In this document: positions 24,509-31,836 of the stretch, in pieces
How positions within the stretch are numbered: the first letter of the stretch is position 1
How the letters are laid out: each line of letters begins with the position of its first letter
From: Chloroflexota bacterium
GTDB taxonomy: Bacteria; Chloroflexota; Dehalococcoidia; Bin125
Assembly: GCA_009838735.1 (NCBI GenBank)
Contig: VXQZ01000055.1
Location: forward strand, 1-46,304
DNA: 46,304 nucleotides
Direction of reading: 5' to 3'
Notes under the pieces: generated by a model
Seen by the model: the letters and a program-made list of their open reading frames with translations, nothing else
Told to the model about the DNA's origin: nothing
The model's database searches: none
Program-made: the position numbers and the translations under genes

Positions 24509-26116
24509 TCAACCCTCCCCGGAGCCCACGACGATGATCTCGGCGTACCCGAGGCGCTGTGGAAGTGGGTGGTAGGCGTCGTCGATGCATCGGGTCGTGA
24601 CCTCGACGCGGACACGGCCCGGAGCGGTCGGTGCACCGTACAAGTAAATGACTCTCGTCTCTCGGCCAGAAGCCTCTTGAACTCGCAGACCGTTCCAGTG
24701 TGTTCCGGCACCGACCGTGAATTTTCCGTTGTATCCATACGAGGTAGTGGTCAGAGTGCCGTCGGTGTACCTGGCGGTCACATAGCATTTCGGTTCCCGT
24801 AGAAGCTCGACGGGAGAACCTGACTGATAGGTCTGGCCGACGACGAGTTCGAATGTGCCGAGCGACTGTTCGGGCGGAATCTGTTGGTAGTCCGACGGCA
24901 ACTGTGGAGCCGGCTGGCTGAGCAGATCAAGCACCATACTCGTACGTTCGGAGACAGGCTCGACATCAAGCGGGTCTCCGACAGGGACTTGGTACTGTCC
25001 GGCAAGCTCGCGAGCGAGCTCGGCATCGAACTCCGGGGCGTATCGGTCCACAAGCATCAGGAAGGTTGCGGCAGCGCGCTCGCCGTGGCCCGGCGCGGGA
25101 TGAACCAACAGTTGCGCCAACCCCAATAGGATTCGAGTCGTTCCCGGAAACTCAATCCACATTGATCGGCCGGGATTGTGCGGCCGGTCGGTGCTATAGC
25201 GCGGCATCAGAAGCGTGACAGGTGGAGCGCGACCCGCGAAGAGATCGTCGACAACGGCGTCGATCCATGACTGCGCAGCCGCCCCGTATGCCTGATAGTC
25301 GGGCAGAAGGTCGCTTCCCGCATCCTCTAGCTCGCGCACTTCGGGATGGAGCCACACAAGCTCGTAATGCACCGTGTCGTACCAGTCGTGGAAGCGATGC
25401 CGTTCGACCTCGGAACCGGTTCCGGCCAAGGGATAGTAGAAGCTACGACCGTAGCCGCCGGTGGGCGCGCGAATGGTAACGGCATGGCGAAGCCAAAGGC
25501 CGGGATAACGGCCCACCAGAGTGACTTCGCCCCATCGATTCGGATATCCATCGCCAAGGGATTTCGGCGTGTAACCGATGTGGAGCCAATTGTCCTCGCC
25601 GTCAATCACGAATGAGCGAGGCGGAAAATAGATGGTGAAGTCAGCACGAATGACTGATTGATCATCCTCAACGATCCGGCCGGCGCCGACGCAGGGGTAC
25701 CCGTTGGCAATGATTGAGGTTTGTCCGTCACGTACCTCAATCTCACGGTCGCACGTGCCCTTGACGACGATCCGATCCTCATACGCTGTGATGTAGAACT
25801 CTGAATCGCGGATGGGCCAGACGATTGAGCTTGATCCTGCGTCGAGGAGCAGCCCACTATCGAGCAGTTCTCCCCTCAGCGTCCGAATCTCGCCTCGCTC
25901 AGCGGCCGCGCTGAGGCAGTCAGTGAAGTCTTCTGGCGACGAACTGCCAGGGATGCCTCCGAGGTAGCCGAGCCAACGCCAACTCTCGCGGTCGAAACAC
26001 CAAGCGGGAACCGGCGATTGACCTGCTCCGGACGTAGATGTCAACGCGAGACCGGCAGATAAGCCGCACAGTGCGATGATCAACAGGAACAAGCGGCGGA
26101 CAGCTGCACGATTCAT
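24509..26116 (-). CDS. Secreted protein of unknown function
   Basis: The 535-residue protein has a clear signal peptide: RRLFLLIIALCGLSAGLALTS, with likely cleavage near residue 30. No domain is recognised in the rest. It is rich in Trp, Tyr and Gly, with sections such as GRSFYYPLAGTG and HDWYDTVHYELVWLHPEVRE. Around residues 280-370 it vaguely recalls a zinc-peptidase-like scaffold (DDLFAGRAPPVTLLMPRY... FLMLVDRY), but no HExxH motif is present. The C-terminal 100 residues look beta-rich. It lies between the SelW-like gene and the UGSC gene on the same strand, and is the only exported member of that run. Confidence 0.75.
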   Translation of the reverse strand: MNRAAVRRLFLLIIALCGLSAGLALTSTSGAGQSPVPAWCFDRESWRWLGYLGGIPGSSSPEDFTDCLSAAAERGEIRTLRGELLDSGLLLDAGSSSIVWPIRDSEFYITAYEDRIVVKGTCDREIEVRDGQTSIIANGYPCVGAGRIVEDDQSVIRADFTIYFPPRSFVIDGEDNWLHIGYTPKSLGDGYPNRWGEVTLVGRYPGLWLRHAVTIRAPTGGYGRSFYYPLAGTGSEVERHRFHDWYDTVHYELVWLHPEVRELEDAGSDLLPDYQAYGAAAQSWIDAVVDDLFAGRAPPVTLLMPRYSTDRPHNPGRSMWIEFPGTTRILLGLAQLLVHPAPGHGERAAATFLMLVDRYAPEFDAELARELAGQYQVPVGDPLDVEPVSERTSMVLDLLSQPAPQLPSDYQQIPPEQSLGTFELVVGQTYQSGSPVELLREPKCYVTARYTDGTLTTTSYGYNGKFTVGAGTHWNGLRVQEASGRETRVIYLYGAPTAPGRVRVEVTTRCIDDAYHPLPQRLGYAEIIVVGSGEG

Positions 26117-26142
26117 CCGACGAGCGCTCTGTCTACCGCGCC

Positions 26143-26394
26143 CTATTCGAGGTAGGTGTAGACAAGTTCGCGGAGTTCATCCATGTCGGGGAAGCGGCCC
26201 ATGGCGGCTTTGCTGAAGACGAGGTCTCCGTTGACGGACCACTCGAACAGGCCCCTGGTGTCGGGGATGAGTTTGACGTCGGAGACGAGGTGCTGGATGT
26301 CCGTCATGAGCTCGCCGAGCATCCAGGACGTGCGGGGCCAGTAGCCGCAGTCGGCGCAGTAGACGACTTCGATGGCGATCTGCTTCTCGGACAT
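26143..26394 (-). CDS. SelW/Rdx-family thioredoxin-like protein (Cys form)
   Basis: This 83-residue protein carries the Rdx pattern IEVVYCADCGYWPRTSWML (about 8-26). Residues C13-A-D-C16 take the place of the CxxU motif of selenoprotein W, so this is a cysteine homologue. GLFEWSVNGDLVFSKAAMGRF matches the GxFEVxVxGxLVFSK block of SelW/SelT/Rdx12 proteins. A role in thiol redox reactions is inferred. The true start is ATG 26394; a frame to 26916 is a shadow. It lies in the same run as the UGSC selenoprotein. Confidence 0.85.
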   Translation of the reverse strand: MSEKQIAIEVVYCADCGYWPRTSWMLGELMTDIQHLVSDVKLIPDTRGLFEWSVNGDLVFSKAAMGRFPDMDELRELVYTYLE

Positions 26395-26400
26395 GGGTGG

Positions 26401-26458
26401 GCCCTCACTCCCCGCCTTCGCGGGGACAAGCTCTAACCCTCCCCCAGGGGGAGAGGGG
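26401..26458 (-). repeat. Dispersed palindromic repeat, copy C
   Basis: On the minus strand CCCCTCTCCCCCTGGGGGAGGG is followed by a second hairpin (TCCCCGCGAAGGCGGGGA) and GTGAGGGCCC. It fills the gap between the LLM and SelW-like genes. The terminal GAGGG lies 8-9 bases before the SelW-like start and could serve as its ribosome site. Confidence 0.7.
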
Positions 26459-26459
26459 A

Positions 26460-27458
26460 TTATCTGCCGAGGTACTGCTCGAGGCGGCGGCCGACGTCCA
26501 TGGTGTCGCCGGCGGGCAAGGGGATCATCTGCAGGTCGGCGCCGGCGTCGGAGCGGGCCTGGAGCTGCTCGGGGACCGATTCGATCGGGCCGATGACCTG
26601 GATCTCGCGGACCATGCTCTCGGAGAAGGCCATTAGTGCGCCTTCGGAATCGCGGTCGGCCCAGGCCGCTCGGGAGTCCTTGATCTCGGACTCGAAGCCG
26701 GAACGCGAGAGCATCTGCCAGTAGAAGGAACCCATGCGGTTGGTGTAGTGGAAGAGCGGCTGGCGGGCGTTGCGCCAGACCTGCTCGTCGTCGCCTTCGC
26801 CCGTGACGAAGACATTGGTGAAGGGTGCGACGGTGACCGAGTCCTCGGGCCGGTTGGCGTCGCGCGATGCGCCGGCGAGTTGCCGCTTGAGCGGCTCGAA
26901 GCCGCGTTTGGGCCAATGGATCGGGTAGATGCCGTCGGCGATCTCGCCGGTCTGCTGGATCGAACGCGGCGTGATCGCGGCGATCCAGACGGGCATGTCT
27001 TCGCGCACTGGCTCGTAGCCGAGCAAGCGGAATCCGCGCTGGAGGGTGTAGATGTCGCCCTCGTATTGCAGGCGCTGACCGCTGAGCAGCATCTTGATGA
27101 TCTCGGTGTACTCGCGGATCCGTCGCAGGGGGCGGTCGAAGTCGACGCCGTGGAATCCTTCGATGACGAGGTTGCCGGAGGATCCGAGGCCGCAGACCAT
27201 GCGACCGCCAGAGATTGTCTCCAACGTGGCGAACTCCTGGGCAATCGCCGCCGGGGAGCGGGAGAAGGTATTGAGGATGCCCGTGCCGATCTGCATCTTC
27301 TCGGTGTTGGCGGCGATCACGGTCAGCCAGGGCAGCACCGAGTGTCCCCAGGCCTCACCGGTTGAGATCATCTCGTAGCCGAGGTCTTCGGCGATCTTGA
27401 CTTTCTCAAGTGTGTCTCGCCAGTTGGCGTCGAATCCGGCCAGAATGCCGAGTCTCAT
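26460..27458 (-). CDS. LLM-class flavin/F420-dependent oxidoreductase
   Basis: The 332-residue protein is a second luciferase-like barrel with family blocks KIAEDLGYEMISTGEAWGHS, QIGTGILNTFSRSPAAIAQEF, LETISGGRMVCGLGSSG and DMPVWIAAITPRSIQQTGE. It resembles F420-dependent tetrahydromethanopterin-reductase-like members, and the substrate is unknown. The ATG at 27458 has AAGGAGA 6 bases upstream, which is better than the frame start at 27491. It differs clearly from the LLM protein at 20996-21832, so the two are not recent duplicates. It lies in the VOC-RidA-LLM-Rdx-UGSC run. Confidence 0.87.
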   Translation of the reverse strand: MRLGILAGFDANWRDTLEKVKIAEDLGYEMISTGEAWGHSVLPWLTVIAANTEKMQIGTGILNTFSRSPAAIAQEFATLETISGGRMVCGLGSSGNLVIEGFHGVDFDRPLRRIREYTEIIKMLLSGQRLQYEGDIYTLQRGFRLLGYEPVREDMPVWIAAITPRSIQQTGEIADGIYPIHWPKRGFEPLKRQLAGASRDANRPEDSVTVAPFTNVFVTGEGDDEQVWRNARQPLFHYTNRMGSFYWQMLSRSGFESEIKDSRAAWADRDSEGALMAFSESMVREIQVIGPIESVPEQLQARSDAGADLQMIPLPAGDTMDVGRRLEQYLGR

Positions 27459-27481
27459 GGTCTTCTCCTTGTGATGAGGGA

Positions 27482-27568
27482 GGGCCCTCACCGTAACCCT
27501 CTCCCAGAGGGAGAGGGGACTGACCCTCGCCCCGGCTCGCTCTTCCTTGGGGAGCGGGAGGGGTGAGG
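27482..27568. repeat. Dispersed palindromic repeats, copies D and E (head to head)
   Basis: Copy D (27482-27519, minus orientation) has GGGCCCTCACC then CCTCTCCCAGAGGGAGAGG. Copy E (27523-27568, plus orientation, more diverged) ends GGGAGGGGTGAGGGG. The two stand in opposite orientation and fill the gap between RidA and the LLM gene. Confidence 0.65.
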
Positions 27569-27571
27569 GGA

Positions 27572-28033
27572 TTACTCGATTTCAACGATCATTTCGATTT
27601 CGACCGACATGCCCATGGGCAGGGATTGCATGCCGACGGCGGAGCGGGCGTGGCGGCCGCTTTCGCCGAAGAGCTCGACCAGGAGGTCGGAGGCTCCATT
27701 GGCGACCCCGGGGTGGTTGCCGAAGTCGGGGGTGCAGTTAACCATGCAGAGCAGCTTGACGATGCGCGAGACGCGGTCGAGCGAACCGATTTCGGCGCGC
27801 AGCGATCCGAGCAACTGCACCATGACGGCGCGGGCGGCCTGATAGCCGGCGTCAACGTCGAGGTCGGCGCCGAGCTTGCCGCGGATCAATTCGCCGTCCT
27901 GGAACGGTCCGTGTCCGGACAGGTAGACGAGGTTGCCGGTGCGCACCGCCGGCACGTAGTTGGCCAGCGGCGGATTGGTGGAGAGATCGAGTCCCATCTC
28001 CAGGGCTTTGGCGTCGGCATTGTGTGCAGACAT
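27572..28033 (-). CDS. RidA/YjgF-family protein
   Basis: The 153-residue protein resembles RidA-family proteins: NYVPAVRTGNLVYLSGHGPF at the N-terminus and GRHARSAVGMQSLPMGMSVEIE at the C-terminus, with the conserved Arg that binds the substrate carboxylate. Canonical RidA hydrolyses reactive enamines and imines made by PLP enzymes. This one is longer than RidA (about 130) and closer to the Rid subgroup often encoded with catabolic oxidoreductases. The ATG at 28033 has AAGGAG. It sits between VOC and LLM genes and may detoxify or hydrolyse an intermediate of that pathway. Confidence 0.87.
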   Translation of the reverse strand: MSAHNADAKALEMGLDLSTNPPLANYVPAVRTGNLVYLSGHGPFQDGELIRGKLGADLDVDAGYQAARAVMVQLLGSLRAEIGSLDRVSRIVKLLCMVNCTPDFGNHPGVANGASDLLVELFGESGRHARSAVGMQSLPMGMSVEIEMIVEIE

Positions 28034-28084
28034 CGCACGCTCCTTGCGTTTCGGAGATCGGATCTCAGGCTATCGCAGCATTGG

Positions 28085-28474
28085 CTACGCGCCGCTGTAG
28101 GCGCGCAGCTCGATCTCGTTGCCGTCCGGATCGCGGATGTAGAGGCCGTCGGCCATGCCGCGCGCTCCGAAGAGGGCGAAGTCGGGATCGCGGACGATGT
28201 CGTAGGCGCTGGAACGACGGACTTCGTCCATGCTCTCGGCGCTGACGACCATGCAGAAATGATCGAGATTGCGGGCATTGTGATCGACGTCACCGTCGAT
28301 GAGATCGATGATGGTGTCGGCCGAGATTCGTACGGAGGGGAAGGGACACTCGCCTCGGCGCCACTCGTCGGCGCGGACGGGAGTCAGTCCGAGCATGTCG
28401 GTGTACCAGTTGAGCGAGCGTTCGACGTCCGACACGCGCAGCACGATGTGGTCCATCGCCAAGACTTCAACCAT
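28085..28474 (-). CDS. VOC (glyoxalase/dioxygenase) superfamily protein
   Basis: The 129-residue protein has the VOC fold: DHIVLRVSDVERSLNWYTDMLG at the start, the second-half histidine in LDHFCMVV, and IRDPDGNEIELR at the end. His and Glu residues in these segments bind a divalent metal in the family. Reactions include isomerisation, epimerisation and dioxygenation, and none can be singled out. The ATG at 28474 has GGAGGAACG. It is the first gene of the minus-strand run, divergent from the MoaD-like gene over a 110-base gap with an inverted repeat. Confidence 0.85.
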   Translation of the reverse strand: MVEVLAMDHIVLRVSDVERSLNWYTDMLGLTPVRADEWRRGECPFPSVRISADTIIDLIDGDVDHNARNLDHFCMVVSAESMDEVRRSSAYDIVRDPDFALFGARGMADGLYIRDPDGNEIELRAYSGA

Positions 28475-28514
28475 GTTCGTTCCTCCGTTACGTCACGAAG
28501 TAGAAAGCCATCAA

Positions 28515-28548
28515 GTCCAAGGTACCAAAGTGATGCGCAACCTTGGAC
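28515..28548. promoter_or_regulatory. Long inverted repeat in a divergent promoter region
   Basis: GTCCAAGGT (28515-28523) and ACCTTGGAC (28540-28548) form a perfect 9-bp inverted repeat with a 16-base spacer. Each arm contains TTGGAC on one strand, which could act as a -35 hexamer pointing outward toward the VOC gene and the MoaD-like gene. A regulator dimer binding here would control both. No protein can be named. Confidence 0.45.
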
Positions 28549-28585
28549 AGGCGTACTACGCTCTAACTCGTTCGGGGAGCACGCC

Positions 28586-28912
28586 ATGGTCGTTGAAGTT
28601 CGCGTCGAGGTTCATCTGGCTCGGGGATTGCGCGTTCACGTGGAGGCTCCGGACCGGGTTGTGGTGTCAGGCGCGAGCGCGCGGGAGGCGATCGACGATC
28701 TGATCCGCCTGCACCCGGCGCTCGGCAAGTTCGTGCTCGACGACGCGCGCCGGCTTCGGCGGCACGTGAACATCTTCATCAACGACGAACAGCTCTGCGA
28801 CCGCGATCAGCTGTCTGATCAGGTTTCGGACGGCGATCGGATTCACATTCTGCCGGCCGTGTCGGGCGGCACTAGCGAGGACAATCAGGGACTGAGGAGC
28901 GATCATGACTGA
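28586..28912 (+). CDS. MoaD/ThiS-like beta-grasp protein with C-terminal tail
   Basis: The 108-residue protein has the ubiquitin-like beta-grasp pattern VHLARGLRVHVEAPDRVVV... AREAIDDLIRLHPALGKFVL ... VNIFINDEQL ... LSDQVSDGDRIHILPAVSGG. MoaD and ThiS end in Gly-Gly, which is adenylated and loaded with sulfur. Here 13 residues follow the GG (TSEDNQGLRSDHD), so the tail would have to be cut off for such chemistry, or the protein acts without activation. The ATG at 28586 has GGGGAG upstream. It overlaps the propeller gene by 8 bases. Confidence 0.82.
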   Translation: MVVEVRVEVHLARGLRVHVEAPDRVVVSGASAREAIDDLIRLHPALGKFVLDDARRLRRHVNIFINDEQLCDRDQLSDQVSDGDRIHILPAVSGGTSEDNQGLRSDHD

Positions 28913-29984
28913 AGCGGGTCTGTTGGTGAGCACTCGGAAGGGGCTGCTGGTCGGTCGCAGTTCGGCCGGTCGGGTTGACTGGGAGTGGACCGGGCTCGAA
29001 TTCTCCGGCTGGGTGATCGATTACACCGTTCGCGATCCGCGCAGCGGGGCGATCTGGTGCGCAGCGCATCATGAACAGTGGGGCGCTCGTCTTCATCGGT
29101 CCGACGATGACGGCGCGACCTGGCGCGAAGCCGGGATGCCGGCATTTGCCGACGGGGAACGGTCGTTGGAGAGCATCTGGACGATCGAGCCCGGGGCGCA
29201 GGAGGGTGTCCTGTTCGCGGGCGTCATGCCGGCGGCCGTGTTCCGCTCGGATGACGACGGTGATAGCTGGCAGGAGATCGAGTCACTATCCAGTCATCCG
29301 TTCTCCGAGTACTGGATGCCCGGCGCAGCCGGATTGATGTTCCACCACCTGAATGTCGATCAGAACGACCCGGACCGGCTCGTGATTGGGGGCTCCGCCA
29401 CAGGGATTTTCGCGTCGTACGACGGCGGCGAGAGCTGGGAGTCACGCAATGCCGGGATTCGCTCCGATCACATGCCGCCCGATTTGCAGCACATGGCGCC
29501 GTGCGTTCACTCGATGTTTGCTCATCCGAAGCAGCGCGGCCGGATCTGGCAGCAGAATCACTTCGGCCAATATCGGTCGGATGACGATGGCGAAACGTGG
29601 ATCGATGTTGGCCAGGGCCTGCCCGGAGAGTTCGGCTTTGCGTCGGCGATCGATCCGGGCGATCCCGACGTGTGTTACTACATCCCGCTCGATTCCGATC
29701 AGTCGCGCATGCCGCGAGATGGCGCGCTCGCGGTGTTCCGCACGGCAGACGCGGGAAAGACCTGGGAGCGACTCTCGTCCGGACTGCCGCAGTCAGGCTT
29801 TCACCAGGGGATTTTCCGGCAGGCGCTCGGTCAGGACGGCGGCGATCCGCTCGGTCTGTACATGGGATCGAGCGGCGGCCAGCTGTATGCGTCGAACAAC
29901 GGCGGCGAGAGTTGGACACTGATCCGTTCGAACCTCGCTCCGGTTACCGCGGTGCGCGCATGGCAACTCGACGACACTGACTAG
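28905..29984 (+). CDS. BNR/Asp-box beta-propeller protein (sialidase-like fold)
   Basis: The 359-residue protein has six Asp-box motifs (SxDxGxxW): RSDDDGATW, RSDDDGDSW, SYDGGESW, RSDDDGETW, RTADAGKTW and SNNGGESW. These lie at blade turns of sialidase-like or YCF48-like propellers. The Arg triad of sialidases is not evident, so enzymatic activity is doubtful. No signal peptide is present. The start ATG (28905) lies inside the last codons of the MoaD-like gene, so the two are coupled. Such pairs appear in other genomes as I recall them, but I cannot verify this here. Confidence 0.87.
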   Translation: MTEAGLLVSTRKGLLVGRSSAGRVDWEWTGLEFSGWVIDYTVRDPRSGAIWCAAHHEQWGARLHRSDDDGATWREAGMPAFADGERSLESIWTIEPGAQEGVLFAGVMPAAVFRSDDDGDSWQEIESLSSHPFSEYWMPGAAGLMFHHLNVDQNDPDRLVIGGSATGIFASYDGGESWESRNAGIRSDHMPPDLQHMAPCVHSMFAHPKQRGRIWQQNHFGQYRSDDDGETWIDVGQGLPGEFGFASAIDPGDPDVCYYIPLDSDQSRMPRDGALAVFRTADAGKTWERLSSGLPQSGFHQGIFRQALGQDGGDPLGLYMGSSGGQLYASNNGGESWTLIRSNLAPVTAVRAWQLDDTD

Positions 29985-30011
29985 GTCGGCGCTGCCCGTA
30001 TCTTCGGGGAC

Positions 30012-30974
30012 GTGTCCAGTCAATCTCCGGTCCCGCCAGAATCGGCGCTACACCAGCCGCTGTCACCGCTTGAAGTCCGCCGGCCGCTGACGCTTCGTGC
30101 CGGAGCGCTGGCGATGCTGCTGGTCCTGCTTTGGGGCGGACAACCGGCGGCGATCAAGGCGGGTCTGGAGGAGGGCGTCGGTCCGCTGCGGCTCAGCGCG
30201 ATCCGGATGGCGTTGGGAGGCGTCGTGGTGATCGGCTATGCGATCATCACCAGGACTCCTCTGCGCCCGACCCGCAGCGAGTTGCGACCGCTCTACGGAC
30301 TGGGCGTGCTCTTTGTTGTCCAGACGATGCTGATGTACGTCGGCGCCGACAACACCAGCTCGGGTCACGCCTCGGTGCTGATCTTCTCATTCCCACTCTG
30401 GACCGCTGTACTCGGCCACCTGTTTGTCCCCGGCGACCGGATGTCGACGCGGCGAACGGGCGGGCTATTGGTCGCCTATGCGGGCGTCGTCGTCGTGTTT
30501 GTCGGAGGATTCAGCGCGCCGGGCGCGAGCGTCTGGGGTGATCTGATGACCGTGACTTCGGCGTCGCTGCTCGCGGCGCGCCAGGTCTACCTCTCCCATT
30601 TCTCGCAGAGCATTCATCCGGCCCGTCTATTGATGACGCAGTCGGTCGCGGCGGTCTTGATCTTCGGTTTGTCCGGTCTGTTCCTCGAATCCGGCGGGAT
30701 CGCCTGGAACAATGAATTCATCATTGCCCTGCTCTACCAGGGCGTGGTAATCGGCGGATTCGGATTCATCGGGAACACCTGGCTGGTCAAGCGCTACTTC
30801 CCCTCTCAGGTTTCGGCGACGATGCTGTTCGCGCCGATCTTCGGCGTGATCTTCAGCTGGGCGATCCTGGGCGAGTCGCTCGGCTACGAGGTGCTGGTCG
30901 GCGTGGTACTGCTCGTGATCGGCAGTTCGTTCGTGCAGCTGCGAAGACAACCGCAGGTCGAGTACTCGGACTAG
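30012..30974 (+). CDS. EamA/DMT-family transporter
   Basis: The 320-residue membrane protein has about ten hydrophobic helices in two EamA repeats: AMLLVLLWGGQPAAIKAGLE (first helix with the family WG motif) and, in the second half, LLAARQVYLSHFSQSIHPAR with GESLGYEVLVGVVLLVIGS at the end. These drug/metabolite transporters export amino acids, metabolites or nucleotides; the substrate is unknown. The start is GTG at 30012, with a GGGGA site unusually close; the exact start is uncertain. Its stop shares CTAG with the stop of the convergent PhyH gene. Confidence 0.88.
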   Translation: MSSQSPVPPESALHQPLSPLEVRRPLTLRAGALAMLLVLLWGGQPAAIKAGLEEGVGPLRLSAIRMALGGVVVIGYAIITRTPLRPTRSELRPLYGLGVLFVVQTMLMYVGADNTSSGHASVLIFSFPLWTAVLGHLFVPGDRMSTRRTGGLLVAYAGVVVVFVGGFSAPGASVWGDLMTVTSASLLAARQVYLSHFSQSIHPARLLMTQSVAAVLIFGLSGLFLESGGIAWNNEFIIALLYQGVVIGGFGFIGNTWLVKRYFPSQVSATMLFAPIFGVIFSWAILGESLGYEVLVGVVLLVIGSSFVQLRRQPQVEYSD

Positions 30975-31831
30975 ATCCAGTCGTCCAGACCGAGCAGCTT
31001 TCGGCCGAGCGGCGTCAACTGGGCGGGCGGAGACTCCGCTTCCTTCCTGCGGGGATCGCCCGGGAAGGCGCGCGGATGCTGGAAGGCTGGATGGATGCTC
31101 TCTCGCCATGACGCAATTCGCGCCTCGCGCAGTTCCTCGTCGGCTGGATCTGCCGGGAACATACGGACGTATTGCGCCAGCCTCGGCTTGTCCGAGAAGT
31201 TTCGGCTGTTGCCGTGGGGCAATGCAGAGTGCCAGATGATGAAATCGCCGGCGTTCGCCTCGACCTCGATTGGCGGACCAATCTGCGCGGGAAATCGCTC
31301 GTGTAGTTGCTGATGCCGCAGATCCTGATCCGAGATTCCCGCCGATACCTGCGCCGCTCGACGATGCAGACCGGGGACGCACTGGAACCCGCCCTCGCCC
31401 TGTTTCGTTTCAACCAGATAGAGCACGCCCTGGACCAGGAACGGCGTTGGCGTCTCGCGGACATCGATGTCCCAGTGGACCATGCCGTGGTGGTCGTATT
31501 CGGAATGGGCCTCGCTGGGCGGCGGCTTCAGGTTGGCGCGGTCGATGTAAACCCAGAGGTCGTTCCGGTCGAACAGCTCGCGGAAGAGTTCGTAGAGCGC
31601 CGGATTCTGGCGAACATCCCAGAGCGCCTGGTCGTGATACATCTCGACCATCCCGTTGACGCGGTGCGGGTTGCGGTACCAGTCGGAGGGATCGTTGCGG
31701 TCGAACTCGAGGAAGTTCCAGATCGCGTCGACGACGGCGTCAACCTGTTCGGGCGGAATCAGCTGTCTGACGACGAGGTAACCATTCTGGTCGAAGAATG
31801 CGCGATCAGCTTCAGAGAGGACTGGCGACAT
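30971..31831 (-). CDS. Phytanoyl-CoA dioxygenase (PhyH) family protein
   Basis: The 286-residue protein belongs to the non-heme Fe(II)/2-oxoglutarate dioxygenases. The N-terminal FFDQNGYLVVRQLIPPEQVD is typical of PhyH. The iron ligands are probably His and Asp in MVHWDID and the distal His in HSALPHGNSRNFSDKPR, where the Arg binds 2-oxoglutarate. It would hydroxylate a small organic acid or CoA ester; the substrate is not known. It follows the CMD-like gene after 5 bases and the CoA-transferase upstream of that, so it is part of a catabolic operon. Confidence 0.88.
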   Translation of the reverse strand: MSPVLSEADRAFFDQNGYLVVRQLIPPEQVDAVVDAIWNFLEFDRNDPSDWYRNPHRVNGMVEMYHDQALWDVRQNPALYELFRELFDRNDLWVYIDRANLKPPPSEAHSEYDHHGMVHWDIDVRETPTPFLVQGVLYLVETKQGEGGFQCVPGLHRRAAQVSAGISDQDLRHQQLHERFPAQIGPPIEVEANAGDFIIWHSALPHGNSRNFSDKPRLAQYVRMFPADPADEELREARIASWRESIHPAFQHPRAFPGDPRRKEAESPPAQLTPLGRKLLGLDDWI

Positions 31832-31836
31832 GCGGT

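Noticed and set aside
26401-27568. CRISPR array
   Set aside because: The repeats are few, palindromic, in mixed orientation and separated by genes, without regular spacers or cas genes.
27563-28585. Long N-terminal extension of the MoaD-like protein
   Set aside because: It lies antisense to RidA and VOC genes. The ATG at 28586 has a ribosome site and starts the beta-grasp fold.
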